DNA from: Primorskyibacter marinus
Lineage (GTDB): Bacteria; Pseudomonadota; Alphaproteobacteria; Rhodobacterales; Rhodobacteraceae
Length of the DNA: 64,000 bases
Direction: 5' to 3'
NCBI RefSeq assembly: GCF_003313245.1
Contig: NZ_QJSD01000001.1
Span: 62,001-126,000 of the forward strand
Part shown: piece by piece, positions 28,335 to 37,366 of the stretch
Numbering within the stretch: position 1 is the first letter of the stretch
Layout of the letters: the number at the start of each line of letters is the position of its first letter
Program-made: the position numbers and the translations under genes
Notes under the pieces: model-generated
Told to the model about the DNA's origin: nothing
Seen by the model: only the letters and a program-made list of their open reading frames with translations
Databases searched by the model: none

Positions 28335-29672
28335 ATGGCAGGGCTGATCCCGCAATTTGGAAGCGTTTTCCTGACCTTGGCGGCCTTTGTGGTGGCGCTG
28401 TCGATCATTGTGGCGATTCACGAATACGGCCATTACATCGTCGGCCGCTGGTCGGGCATCGCTGCGGATGTGTTCTCGCTTGGTTTTGGGCCGGTGATCT
28501 GGAGCCGTGTCGACAAGCGCGGAACGCTGTGGCAGATCGCGGCATTGCCGCTTGGCGGCTATGTGAAATTCCGCGGTGATGCGAATCCTTCGGGAGGTGT
28601 TGATACCGACGCGATGGACGTGCTGAGCGCCAAGGAACGTCGGCAGACGATGAATGGCGCACCGCTATGGGCGCGCACCGCAACGGTTGCCGCCGGTCCG
28701 ATGTTCAATTTCATCCTGTCGATTGTGGTCTTCATGGGCGTGTTCATGGCGCGTGGCGTGGTGACCGAGCCTCTGACGGTGGGAGAATTGCGCAACCTGC
28801 CCGTTGAGCAGCAACTGCTTCCCGGTGATGTGATCCTTGAAGTTGCGGGCCAGACGGCCCCGTCTTTCGATGATCCTGCGGCGTTTGAAAGCTTTATGAA
28901 ATCGCTGCCCGCGCAGCCGCAGATCGACTATACCGTGCGCCGCGAGGCCGAGGTCGTGCAGGCGCAGGGGCCATATCCCTATCCGGCGATTGCCACGCAG
29001 GTTGTTCCGCAATCGGCCGCCTACGACATCGAGATGAAAGCGGGCGATGTCATCCGCCGAGTCGACGATGCGCCGATCTATGCGTTTGAACAGCTCAAGG
29101 AAATTGTCGAGGGATCCGACGGGCGGCCGTTGCAGCTTGACGTGTGGCGCGACGGCGAAGATCTGGACTTTGTGTTGGTGCCGCGCCGCGTGGACGAACC
29201 GCAGCCCGACAACAGCTTCAAGACCAACTGGCGCATCGGGATCGCGGGTGGTCTGTTCTTTGAGCCAGCCGTTTCGACGCCCGGTCCGCTTGACGCATTC
29301 AATGCGAGTACAGCCCAGACCTGGGGGATCATCACCGGTTCGTTGTCGGGACTGTATCATATGGTCACCGGCGCGATCAGCAGTTGCAACCTCAGCGGGC
29401 CGCTGGGAATCGCGCAGGCATCTGGTGCGATGGCCAGTCAGGGCACAACCAGCTTCATCTGGTTCATCGCCGTTCTCAGCACGGCTGTCGGTCTGATGAA
29501 TCTGTTCCCGATCCCGGTGCTGGACGGCGGGCACCTGGTGTTTTACGCCTATGAGGCGATCACGGGACGCCAGCCCAACGACAAGGCGTTGCGGATCCTG
29601 ATGACAATCGGGTTGGCCATTATCCTGTCAATCATGGTTTTCGGCCTGACGAACGATCTTTTCTGCCCGTAG
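28335..29672 (+). CDS. rseP: Site-2 protease RseP
   Basis: RseP is an intramembrane zinc protease that cleaves anti-sigma factors and remnant signal peptides. The 445-residue protein has the zinc motif HEYGH (29-33) in its first helix, two PDZ-like regions (about 150-300, with LLPGDVILEV and MKAGDVIRRVDDAPI), and the third zinc ligand in VLDGGH (L396-H400). The final helix ends the protein. It sits 16 bases after dxr. Confidence 0.96.
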   Translation: MAGLIPQFGSVFLTLAAFVVALSIIVAIHEYGHYIVGRWSGIAADVFSLGFGPVIWSRVDKRGTLWQIAALPLGGYVKFRGDANPSGGVDTDAMDVLSAKERRQTMNGAPLWARTATVAAGPMFNFILSIVVFMGVFMARGVVTEPLTVGELRNLPVEQQLLPGDVILEVAGQTAPSFDDPAAFESFMKSLPAQPQIDYTVRREAEVVQAQGPYPYPAIATQVVPQSAAYDIEMKAGDVIRRVDDAPIYAFEQLKEIVEGSDGRPLQLDVWRDGEDLDFVLVPRRVDEPQPDNSFKTNWRIGIAGGLFFEPAVSTPGPLDAFNASTAQTWGIITGSLSGLYHMVTGAISSCNLSGPLGIAQASGAMASQGTTSFIWFIAVLSTAVGLMNLFPIPVLDGGHLVFYAYEAITGRQPNDKALRILMTIGLAIILSIMVFGLTNDLFCP

Positions 29673-29763
29673 CTTTGCCGCCATAATCTCGTGCGGAAAT
29701 GGCGGACAGGGGCGATTTAACTGCCCTCAGGGCAACATCTTAGAAAAACCGGACTCACCGCTT

Positions 29764-29792
29764 TTGACAACCCGGTGTTTAGCCGATACTCA
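29764..29792 (+). promoter_or_regulatory. Candidate sigma-70 type promoter for bamA
   Basis: TTGACA (29764-29769) and TACTCA (29787-29792) are 17 bases apart in the 131-base gap between rseP and bamA. Transcription would start near 29799, which favours the second of two possible bamA start codons. Confidence 0.5.
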
Positions 29793-29824
29793 CGTTTCAA
29801 ACGATGTCTGTACGGAATGGAAGC

Positions 29825-32182
29825 ATGATCAACAATGCTGAGGGCAGGGCGTTCGGACCAGCCACTAAGTCGGGTAAGCCCCGCACGCTGATCACAACGT
29901 TTTTAGCGATGATAGCGATTGCGTTTGCGGTTTTGCCGCAGACCACAATGGCGCAGGACTACAGGTTCAACTCGGTCTCGATCGAGGGCAACCAGCGGGT
30001 CGAGGCGGGAACGATCCTCAGCTATGCAGGGATCGCCCGTGGCCAAAGCGTCAGCGGTGGTGACCTCAATGAGGCTTATCAGCGGATTGCAGGGTCAGGT
30101 CTGTTCGAGACCGTGGAACTGGTGCCGCAGGGTGGCACCCTGGTGATCCGGGTCGCTGAATACCCCACGATCAACGTCATCAACTTCGAAGGCAACGCGC
30201 GGATCAAGGATGATGTGCTGACGAACATCGTGCAGTCGCAGTCCCGCCGCGTCTTCAACCCGTCCCAGGCCGAACGTGACGCCGCTAATATCGTCACCGC
30301 CTATGCCCAACAGGGCCGCATTGCCGCGCGCGTCACGCCCAAAGTCATCCGCCGCAGCGACAACCGTGTCGATCTGGTTTTCGAGGTCTTCGAAGGCGGT
30401 GTCGTCGAGATCGAGCGTATCGGTTTTGTTGGCAACAAGGTTTATTCCGATTACCGTCTGCGCCGCGTTCTGGAAACCAAGCAGGCAGGCATTTTCCGCC
30501 TTCTGGTCAAGCGTGACACGCTGATCGAAGACCGGATCGAATTCGACAAGCAGGTGCTGAACGATTTCTACATGTCGCGCGGCTATGTTGATTTCCGCAC
30601 CACAGGTGTGAACGCCGAGCTGACCCGCAAGCGCGATGGGTACTTCCTGACGTTCAATGTGCAGGAAGGGCAGCAGTTCCGCTTTGGCGAAGTGACAACA
30701 ACATCCGATCTTGCCGAAGTTGACGTGGACCTGTTTCAGGACGCGTTGAAAGTGCGCCCCGGCGTGGTTTATTCACCGATGCTGGTCGAAAACTCCATCG
30801 CGCGGTTGGAACGGCTGGCGATTCGTGAAGGGTTGAATTTCGTTCGGGTCGAACCGCGGATCAGCCGCAATGATCGCGACCTGACTCTGGATGTGGAATT
30901 TGTCCTCAGTCGCGGACCGCGCGTTTTTGTCGAGCGGATTGATATCGAAGGCAACACCACCACGCTTGACCGGGTCGTGCGCCGCCAGTTCCGCGTCGTC
31001 GAAGGCGATCCGTTCAATCCTCGCGAAGTGCGTGAAAGCGCCGAGCGTATCCGCGCGCTTGGCTTCTTTACCAAGGCCGATGTCGATGCACGCGAAGGGT
31101 CCAGCCCCAATCAGGTGGTCGTGGATGTCAATGTCGAAGAGCAACCCACAGGCTCGCTTAGCTTTGGCGGCAGCTATTCCACAAGCAACGGTTTCGGCGT
31201 CGCCATTCAATTCCGCGAACGTAACTTTCTGGGCCGGGGACAATCCTTGTCGCTGGGTGCCACGACCGGTGTCGACAACCGCCAATACAACTTCAACTTT
31301 GGCGAACCGGCCTTTCTTGGCCGCGATCTGGCGTTCAACTTTGATGCGTCTTATCGCGAGACCGACAATGACAATGCCGAATATGACACGGATTCCGGTC
31401 GTATTTCGCCATCGTTCAGTTTCCCGGTCTCCGAAAATGGGCGTCTGAGGCTGCGCTATACCGCCGAAGTGTCGGATATCAGCGATGCTGACGATACCAA
31501 GGTGGGCGATCTTATTCAGGCCGAAGCCGACCGTGGCCAGATCTGGAATAACTCCATCGGGTATACTTATTCCTATGATACGCGTCGCACCGGACTGAAC
31601 CCCAATGCGGGAGTGTTGCTGGAATTCGGCCAGGATTTCGGCAAGGCTACCGGTGGTGCCAGCTTTATCAAAACCAATGTTCGCGCCATTGCCCAAACCA
31701 AGGTTCTGAACGAAGACGTGACCTTGCGGGCGACGCTCCAGGGGGGCGCGCTGAATTATTCGGGCGGGTCCGGCCGCGTTACAGACCGTTTCTTCATGGG
31801 GCCGTCAGTGATGCGCGGCTTTGAATATGGCGGTATCGGTCCGCGTGAACGCGGCAAGAACGCACAAGGCAACTCGGTCGATGACGCGCTTGGCGGCAAC
31901 CTTTATGCTGTCGCCCGGTTTGAGGCAGAGTTCCCGCTTGGTCTGCCAGAGGAATACGGCATTTCCGGCGGTGTGTTCTACGACGTCGGCTCTCTCTGGT
32001 CTTTGGACAATACCAATGAAGACACGAAGTACGAAGATTTCAGCGCGCGTCATGTGGTCGGTGTGTCAATCTTCTGGGATACGCCGATTGGCCCGCTGCG
32101 TTTCAACTTCACCGAAGCCTTGCAGAAAGAGAAGTACGACGTTGAGCAGAACTTCGACCTGACCATCTCGACTCAGTTCTGA
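29825..32182 (+). CDS. bamA: Outer membrane protein assembly factor BamA
   Basis: BamA is the core outer-membrane insertase for beta-barrel proteins. After a long signal sequence (cut near TTMAQ), five POTRA domains cover about residues 40-420. The first starts with RFNSVSIEGNQRVEAGTI; later ones contain VINFEGNARIKDD and ERIDIEGNTTTLDRVV. The C-terminal barrel includes the loop-six MRGFEYGGIGPRE motif and ends in Phe (LTISTQF). An in-frame ATG at 29804 is also possible, but the candidate promoter lies only 12 bases from it and CGGAATGGAAG fits the ATG at 29825 better. Confidence 0.95.
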   Translation: MINNAEGRAFGPATKSGKPRTLITTFLAMIAIAFAVLPQTTMAQDYRFNSVSIEGNQRVEAGTILSYAGIARGQSVSGGDLNEAYQRIAGSGLFETVELVPQGGTLVIRVAEYPTINVINFEGNARIKDDVLTNIVQSQSRRVFNPSQAERDAANIVTAYAQQGRIAARVTPKVIRRSDNRVDLVFEVFEGGVVEIERIGFVGNKVYSDYRLRRVLETKQAGIFRLLVKRDTLIEDRIEFDKQVLNDFYMSRGYVDFRTTGVNAELTRKRDGYFLTFNVQEGQQFRFGEVTTTSDLAEVDVDLFQDALKVRPGVVYSPMLVENSIARLERLAIREGLNFVRVEPRISRNDRDLTLDVEFVLSRGPRVFVERIDIEGNTTTLDRVVRRQFRVVEGDPFNPREVRESAERIRALGFFTKADVDAREGSSPNQVVVDVNVEEQPTGSLSFGGSYSTSNGFGVAIQFRERNFLGRGQSLSLGATTGVDNRQYNFNFGEPAFLGRDLAFNFDASYRETDNDNAEYDTDSGRISPSFSFPVSENGRLRLRYTAEVSDISDADDTKVGDLIQAEADRGQIWNNSIGYTYSYDTRRTGLNPNAGVLLEFGQDFGKATGGASFIKTNVRAIAQTKVLNEDVTLRATLQGGALNYSGGSGRVTDRFFMGPSVMRGFEYGGIGPRERGKNAQGNSVDDALGGNLYAVARFEAEFPLGLPEEYGISGGVFYDVGSLWSLDNTNEDTKYEDFSARHVVGVSIFWDTPIGPLRFNFTEALQKEKYDVEQNFDLTISTQF

Positions 32183-32183
32183 C

Positions 32184-32801
32184 ATGATGCTTTGCAAGAC
32201 ATTCGGGGCGGCGGCATTGGCTGCCGCCCTTTTCCTTGGCCACGCAGCGCCCGCCCAGGATATGGTCAAAAGCCCGATCCTGACGGTCGAGGCCGATAAG
32301 CTGTTCAACGAAAGCCTGTATGGTCAGAGGCTTGCTGACGAGGTCGAGACGGAGGGCCTCGAACTATCCAGACAAAATCGGCGGATCGAGGCAGAACTGA
32401 CCGCCGAAGAAAAAAGGCTGACGGAACGGCGTTCCAAATTGCCACCGGCTGAATTTCGGGCGCTTGCAGACGCGTTCGATGAAAAGGTGCAAAGAATCCG
32501 GGAAGAACAGGATGCGAAGGGGCGGGCTTTTGCCGGCCGCACGGACGAAGTGCGACGCGTGTTTCTTGCGGCCGCACAGCCCGTTTTGGGTGAACTGATG
32601 CGAGAGGCCGGTGCTGCCGTCCTTGTTGAACGCCGCAGTGTCTTTCTCAGCGCAGACGCCATAGACATCACCGACGAGGCGATCACCCAGATCGATCAGC
32701 TTCTAGGAAACGGCTCTGACGAAATACAGGCTGCACCGGACGGGCCCGCGCCCGATCCGGTGCCTCCTGCCGAAGGGGAGACGGTTCCTTCAAACCCCTA
32801 G
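32184..32801 (+). CDS. OmpH/Skp family periplasmic chaperone
   Basis: The 205-residue protein has a signal peptide (about 1-24, ending HAAPAQ). A coiled-coil helical body (about 45-130) is rich in Glu, Arg and Leu, with LSRQNRRIEAELTAEEKRL. A tip region resembles Skp, and the C-terminal tail is Pro-rich. Skp-like chaperones carry unfolded outer-membrane proteins across the periplasm to BamA. It starts one base after the bamA stop, in the usual bamA-skp-fabZ-lpxA order. Confidence 0.88.
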   Translation: MMLCKTFGAAALAAALFLGHAAPAQDMVKSPILTVEADKLFNESLYGQRLADEVETEGLELSRQNRRIEAELTAEEKRLTERRSKLPPAEFRALADAFDEKVQRIREEQDAKGRAFAGRTDEVRRVFLAAAQPVLGELMREAGAAVLVERRSVFLSADAIDITDEAITQIDQLLGNGSDEIQAAPDGPAPDPVPPAEGETVPSNP

Positions 32802-32866
32802 CGCTTGCCCCGCCGCGCGACAGTTGCTAGGTCACTATGATCCATGCCACTTGTCGAGGACCCCAT

Positions 32867-33328
32867 ATGACCGAGGCTTTGAAAACTGCGGATATCCAGT
32901 TGATCCAGCGTATCTTGCCGCATCGCTATCCGTTTCTTCTGGTCGACCGCGTCATTGATATCGACGGCACATCCTCTGCCGTCGGCATCAAGAACGTCAC
33001 GATGAACGAACCGCATTTCCAGGGCCATTTCCCCGGCACCCCGATCATGCCAGGCGTCACGATTGTCGAAGCGATGGCGCAGACCTCTGCCGTGATGGTC
33101 GGCGTGGCGCTGGATCTGGCCGATAAGGACATGCTGATCTACTTCATGGCGATCGATAAATGCAAATTCCGTCGCAAGGTCATTCCCGGCGACGTGCTGC
33201 GCATGTCGCTGAAAACACTTCGTGGCAAGCCCGGCGGCAAGGTCTGGAAATTTCAGGGCGTGGCCGAGGTAGAGGGCGAGATGGCCGCCGAGGCGGAATT
33301 CACCGCGATGATGGATTTGCCCGCGTGA
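32867..33328 (+). CDS. fabZ: 3-hydroxyacyl-ACP dehydratase FabZ
   Basis: FabZ dehydrates 3-hydroxyacyl-ACP in fatty-acid elongation. The 153-residue hot-dog protein shows [17 protein letters not shown], the active-site His in [13 protein letters not shown] (H54) and Glu in IVEAMAQ (E68), and [12 protein letters not shown]. The ATG at 32867 has GAGGA seven bases upstream; an ATG ten codons earlier was rejected. Its stop overlaps the GTG start of lpxA. Confidence 0.96.
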   Translation: MTEALKTADIQLIQRILPHRYPFLLVDRVIDIDGTSSAVGIKNVTMNEPHFQGHFPGTPIMPGVTIVEAMAQTSAVMVGVALDLADKDMLIYFMAIDKCKFRRKVIPGDVLRMSLKTLRGKPGGKVWKFQGVAEVEGEMAAEAEFTAMMDLPA

Positions 33329-34110
33329 CGTCAGACATCCATCCTTCCGCAGTGATCGAAGAGGGGGCCACGCTCGGCGATGGCTGCAAGATCGGGCCGT
33401 TCTGTCATGTCGGGCCGAAGGTAACGCTTGGACCAGACGTGGTTCTGAAAAGCCATGTGGTTGTCACCGGGGTCACGTCCATCGGCGAAGCGACCGAGAT
33501 ATTCCCCTTCGCGGTGATCGGCGAAGTGCCACAGGATCTGAAATTCAAGGGTGAGGAAACCCGGCTGGAGATCGGTGCCCGTAACCGTATCCGCGAACAT
33601 GTCACCATGAATGCCGGCACTGCGGGCGGCGGTGGCGTCACGCGTGTGGGCAATGACGGGCTGTTCATGGCGGGCTGTCACGTCGCGCATGACGCTCAGG
33701 TCGGTGACCGGGTCATTCTGGTGAACAACTCGGCCCTCGCCGGACATTGCGTGCTGGAGGACGATGTCATCGTCGGCGGGCTGTCTGGCGTTCATCAATG
33801 GGTCCGTATCGGGCGCGGGGCCATCATCGGTGCCGTGACCATGGTGACAAATGACGTCATACCTTACGGCCTTGTCCAGGCACCACGGGGCAAGCTGGAT
33901 GGGCTGAACCTTGTGGGGCTAAAGCGCAAAGGCGTCGCACGGTCGGATATCACGGCGCTGCGGGCCGCGTTTCAGATGTTGGCACAGGGCGAGGGCGCCT
34001 TTCAGGACCGTGCCAAACGGCTGGGGGCAGAAACCGAAAGCGACTATGTGCGCCATATCGTCGATTTCATCCTCGGCACGACCGACCGTTCGTTCCTGAC
34101 GCCGGGCTGA
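33325..34110 (+). CDS. lpxA: UDP-GlcNAc acyltransferase LpxA
   Basis: LpxA adds a 3-hydroxyacyl chain to UDP-GlcNAc, the first step of lipid A synthesis. The 261-residue protein has the left-handed beta-helix hexapeptide repeats from [16 protein letters not shown] onward, the catalytic-His region [13 protein letters not shown] and the segment [13 protein letters not shown]-terminal helical domain follows. Translation starts at GTG (33325), overlapping the fabZ TGA in a GTGA arrangement. This gives the standard length and is preferred over longer upstream frames. Confidence 0.96.
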   Translation: MTSDIHPSAVIEEGATLGDGCKIGPFCHVGPKVTLGPDVVLKSHVVVTGVTSIGEATEIFPFAVIGEVPQDLKFKGEETRLEIGARNRIREHVTMNAGTAGGGGVTRVGNDGLFMAGCHVAHDAQVGDRVILVNNSALAGHCVLEDDVIVGGLSGVHQWVRIGRGAIIGAVTMVTNDVIPYGLVQAPRGKLDGLNLVGLKRKGVARSDITALRAAFQMLAQGEGAFQDRAKRLGAETESDYVRHIVDFILGTTDRSFLTPG

Positions 34111-34112
34111 TC

Positions 34113-34922
34113 ATGGCGGGACGGCTTGGCCTTTTGGCGGGGAGTGGCCAATTGCCCCCGTGCATCTTTCAGGCGCATCCTGACGCCTATTGTGTCACCC
34201 TGAAGGGCATGCCCCATGATCTTCCCAACGGTGCCGCGCGTGAACACCGGATAGAGCAGCTTGGTGCGCTGTTCGATGATCTGCGTGCCCAGGGTGTGAC
34301 CCGCGTCGTCATGGCTGGCGCGATGGCGCGGCCAGAGCTTGACCCGGCGATTTTTGACGCTGAAACGGTGACCCTCGCGCCCGCCTTCAAGGCGGCTTTG
34401 CATCACGGCGATGACGGGCTCTTGCGCCATATCGTAGCCCTGTTCGAAGAGCGCGGTTTTGGCGTTATCGGCGCACATGAGCTTGTCGCTGGCTTGACCG
34501 CCTCGGCCGGCTTGCTTTGCGGGCCGGAACCAGACGACATCGCGAAAGCCGATACAGAGAGGGCCGCCGCAGTTCTGTCCGCCCTGTCCCCGCTCGATCT
34601 GGGACAGGCGGCGATTGTCGCCGGCGGGCTTTGCCTCGGCATCGAGACACTTCAAGGCACAGATGCATTGCTTGACATGGCCGCGGCAACCCAACCAGAA
34701 CGACGCCCCAGGGCCCCCGGCGTGCTGGTCAAACAGCCAAAGCACGGACAGGATCTACGCGTGGACATGCCCAGCATCGGACCGCGCACGATTGAGGGTG
34801 CAAAACGCGCAGGTCTTGGCGGCATCGTTATCGCGGCAGGCGGCGTATTGATCCTGGATCGTGACGCCACGCTGAGCGCAGCCAAAGAGGCAGGAATTTT
34901 CCTACAGGCCCGCGATGTCTGA
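34113..34922 (+). CDS. lpxI: UDP-2,3-diacylglucosamine pyrophosphatase LpxI
   Basis: LpxI hydrolyses UDP-2,3-diacylglucosamine to lipid X and UMP; alphaproteobacteria use it in place of LpxH. The 269-residue protein starts RLGLLAGSGQLP and contains GVTRVVMAGAMARPEL, VIGAHELVAGL, and the C-terminal DMPSIGPRTIEGAKRAGLGG. It sits between lpxA and lpxB and overlaps lpxB by eight bases. Confidence 0.94.
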   Translation: MAGRLGLLAGSGQLPPCIFQAHPDAYCVTLKGMPHDLPNGAAREHRIEQLGALFDDLRAQGVTRVVMAGAMARPELDPAIFDAETVTLAPAFKAALHHGDDGLLRHIVALFEERGFGVIGAHELVAGLTASAGLLCGPEPDDIAKADTERAAAVLSALSPLDLGQAAIVAGGLCLGIETLQGTDALLDMAAATQPERRPRAPGVLVKQPKHGQDLRVDMPSIGPRTIEGAKRAGLGGIVIAAGGVLILDRDATLSAAKEAGIFLQARDV

Positions 34923-36093
34923 GCCACAGCGCGTATTCGTCATCGCAGGCGAGCTGTCAGGCGACAAACTGGGCGCAGCCATGATGCAGGGGCTGAACGA
35001 ATTGACGGGCGGGCAGGTGGCCTTTCAAGGGGTCGGCGGCCCGCGGATGGAAGCGCAGGGTCTGGACAGCCTGTTCCCGATGGACGAAATCTCGATCATG
35101 GGGATCACCGAAATCCTGTCGCAATATTCCCATCTCAAGGCGCGCATCCGTGAAACCGCCGACGCAGTGATCGCGGCGCGCCCGGATGTGTTGATCAGCA
35201 TCGACCTGCCGGAATTTTCGCTGCGGGTCGCGCGGCTGGTCAAGGCGGCCAGCGATATCCGCACCGTGCATTATGTGGCACCCACCGTCTGGGCATGGCG
35301 TCCGGGCCGGGCGGCCAAGATGGCGCGCCATATTGATCAGGTACTGGCGCTGTTCCCGTTCGAGCCGCCTTATATGGAAGCTGCGGGCATGCGCTGCGAT
35401 TTTGTCGGCCATCCCGTCGTGACCGATCCTGTCGCAACCGCGGACGAGATCACGGCCTTCCGCGACAGCTTTGACATTCAGGGCGATTACCTGCTGATCC
35501 TGCCCGGATCACGACGGTCCGAGGTGGGTCGCCTCGCGCCGATCTTTGGCCAGGTCCTTGCCCGCGTTCTGGATGAACGTCCCGGTTTGCGGCCGGTGAT
35601 TCCGGCGGCCGCCCCGGTTGCCGATGCGGTCCTGCAAGCGGCCGGATCATGGCCGGGAAATCCGGTCGTGCTTGACCCGCGCAGCCATCCTGACCCGGCA
35701 TTGAAGCGCGGTGCATTCGCCGGGGCACGGGCGGCGCTTGCGGCATCCGGCACGGTCAGCCTTGAACTTGCCGCGGCGGGCACGCCGATGGTGGTCGCCT
35801 ATGACATGAACTGGTTGTCGCGGCAGGTCATCTCGCGGATGTTGCGCGTCGATTCAGTGACCTTGGTCAATCTGGTGACAAATTCGCGCAACGTGCCGGA
35901 ATTTATCGGCAAAGCTTGTCAGCCCGCCATGGTTGCAGAGGCCGTGCTGAAAGTGCTCGCCCATCCCGAGGCGCAGCAGGCGGCAATGTCTGAAACGATG
36001 CTAAAGCTGGGCTTGGGTGGCCCCGCGCCGGGCCTTCGTGCTGCCCAAGCCGTTCTTGACGGGATCGCAGAATCCGCAAACTCCGGGCAATAG
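34915..36093 (+). CDS. lpxB: Lipid A disaccharide synthase
   Basis: LpxB condenses lipid X with UDP-diacylglucosamine into the lipid A disaccharide at the inner membrane. The 392-residue GT-B fold protein has FVIAGELSGDKLGAAMM, FQGVGGPRMEAQG, YVAPTVWAWRPGRAAKM, the LLILPGSRRSEVGR segment and ASGTVSLELAAAGTPMVVAY. It is the last gene of the envelope block and is followed by a hairpin shared with a convergent gene. Confidence 0.97.
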   Translation: MSEPQRVFVIAGELSGDKLGAAMMQGLNELTGGQVAFQGVGGPRMEAQGLDSLFPMDEISIMGITEILSQYSHLKARIRETADAVIAARPDVLISIDLPEFSLRVARLVKAASDIRTVHYVAPTVWAWRPGRAAKMARHIDQVLALFPFEPPYMEAAGMRCDFVGHPVVTDPVATADEITAFRDSFDIQGDYLLILPGSRRSEVGRLAPIFGQVLARVLDERPGLRPVIPAAAPVADAVLQAAGSWPGNPVVLDPRSHPDPALKRGAFAGARAALAASGTVSLELAAAGTPMVVAYDMNWLSRQVISRMLRVDSVTLVNLVTNSRNVPEFIGKACQPAMVAEAVLKVLAHPEAQQAAMSETMLKLGLGGPAPGLRAAQAVLDGIAESANSGQ

Positions 36094-36135
36094 CATCCGA
36101 AACGGCAGCCCCCTCTCTCATCGCCAACGAAAAAC

Positions 36136-36162
36136 GCCGCGCCCGGTCTTTCCGGGCGCGGC
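36136..36162. terminator. Terminator between lpxB and the IalB-family gene
   Basis: GCCGCGCCCGG and CCGGGCGCGGC make a perfect eleven-pair stem with a TCTTT loop. On the minus strand it is followed by GTTTTTC, so it is a good intrinsic terminator for the IalB-type gene, and it can also block lpxB read-through. Confidence 0.75.
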
Positions 36163-36185
36163 GCATCATCCCCAAAAAGGGTGGA

Positions 36186-36851
36186 TCAGTTTGCCAGTTC
36201 GCTGGTCTTGGAATATCCGTCGGTGAACCCGGTCAAGGACATATCGACCGTCACTTTCTGATCTGGTGCCAGCGCCGGAACGATGGTGATCTTTGCCACT
36301 TTGCCGCGCTTGAAGCGGTTCACGTCATCGGCGGTAAAGCCGACGCGGGCATAACAGCCAATCGGATTGCACAGCGTAAAGTCATAACGCTTGGGCTGAC
36401 CGCCATCCACCGAGATTGACATCTTCTGCGTCAGAAGCGTTTCAAGCGGCACCACGAACGTGCCGCCGGCCTCGACCTGCCCCCCGTCCTTGACGCGGAA
36501 CAGGCTGACTTCGGCAACGCTGTTGCCTTGGCCGTCTGTCAGCAACTGATACATCTGGCACGGCTCTTCGCCTTCCTCGACGCGCAGGCACTGCATATCC
36601 CAGTCACCGATCGTTTCGCGCACATATGTCTGCGATTGCTCGGCATCGGCTTCTTCGCCAGTGTCGAGTTGATCGGCCAACGCGCCTGCGGCCGGAGCCT
36701 CTGTCGCGGGCGCATCTGCTGCGGGGGCTGCGGTTTCGGCTTGCTCTGTTGTGGACTCGGCAGGTGCCGCGTCCGTCGCGTCTTGCGCGAAGGCCGCCGA
36801 TGACGAAGCCATCAGGGCGGCAAGTGTCAGAGCACTGAGGTAGGTATTCAT
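36186..36851 (-). CDS. Invasion-associated locus B (IalB) family periplasmic protein
   Basis: The 221-residue protein has a signal peptide (MNTYLSALTLAALMASSSAA, cut near AFA). An Ala/Glu/Pro-rich low-complexity linker (about 24-65) follows, then an IalB domain with IGDWDMQCLRVEEGEEPCQM, LLTQKMSISVDGG and the Cys-containing FTLCNPIGCYARVGF. Two cysteine pairs probably form disulfides. The molecular role of the family is not settled. The ATG at 36851 has GGGAGAG eight bases upstream. Confidence 0.88.
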   Translation of the reverse strand: MNTYLSALTLAALMASSSAAFAQDATDAAPAESTTEQAETAAPAADAPATEAPAAGALADQLDTGEEADAEQSQTYVRETIGDWDMQCLRVEEGEEPCQMYQLLTDGQGNSVAEVSLFRVKDGGQVEAGGTFVVPLETLLTQKMSISVDGGQPKRYDFTLCNPIGCYARVGFTADDVNRFKRGKVAKITIVPALAPDQKVTVDMSLTGFTDGYSKTSELAN

Positions 36852-37011
36852 AAATTGCTCTCCCAGAGCTAGTGGTCTCTGGCAGGCGCTTACCATGCAC
36901 ACCGGCAGATGTCAGGCCAAAATTGGCCATGTCCCGGAAAATCCAGCAAGAACCTGCCCGGAATGAGTGTAAAATAGCAGCATGGAAACAAGGGGTTGTC
37001 TAAAAATTCGA

Positions 37012-37031
37012 AAGGAGCCCTAAGGCTCCTT
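37012..37031 (-). terminator. Hairpin with T-rich tail on the minus strand
   Basis: AAGGAGCC and GGCTCCTT form a perfect eight-pair stem with a four-base loop. On the minus strand the tail reads TTTCGAATTTTTAG. No annotated minus-strand gene lies directly upstream of it. Confidence 0.55.
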
Positions 37032-37208
37032 CCTGTATTCTTCACTCCCCGTCGGACTGGCCGACTTCATCATTGCTGAAACGGTACGAGACTTGAATGT
37101 CACGGTCAACAGAAAAAATTTCGGCATCTAAGATGGGTTGGATGAAATTTTTCTTGACGGAATTCTCAACCCGAATCGATTTGAACTGACCGCCCAAGCC
37201 GCGCGGCT

Positions 37209-37236
37209 AAAAAAATGCCGCACCCGAAGGCGCGGC
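37209..37236 (-). terminator. Strong intrinsic terminator without an annotated gene
   Basis: On the minus strand GCCGCGCC, a TTCG tetraloop and GGTGCGGC form an eight-pair stem (one wobble) followed by ATTTTTTT. It is a classical intrinsic terminator. The sequence just upstream on that strand contains CTTCCTCCCT, complementary to a Shine-Dalgarno. Only the leader of the oppositely oriented HerA-like gene lies upstream. Confidence 0.7.
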
Positions 37237-37366
37237 CAGTCTAACAGGGAGGAAGTCTATCCGAGACCAAAGAGGACATGTGGCACCGGACGTATTTCAC
37301 TTTCACCGGAAATGGTTAAGGTTAGATGTTCAGGGCGTTACGGGCCAGCAGCAGGGGCAGCGATCA

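Larger units (their letters stand above)
36852..37366. other. AT-richer structured intergenic region
   Basis: This 515-base gap holds two minus-strand terminator-like hairpins (37012-37031 and 37209-37236), a near-perfect inverted repeat of AGAAAAAATTTC (37111-37122) with GAAATTTTTCT (37144-37154), and several short open frames. Between the two hairpins one minus-strand frame is open from a TTG near 37197 to a TGA at 37044 (about 50 codons, ending DEVGQSDGE), but it has no ribosome site. A small RNA or small protein on the minus strand is possible; see the findings. Confidence 0.5.
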
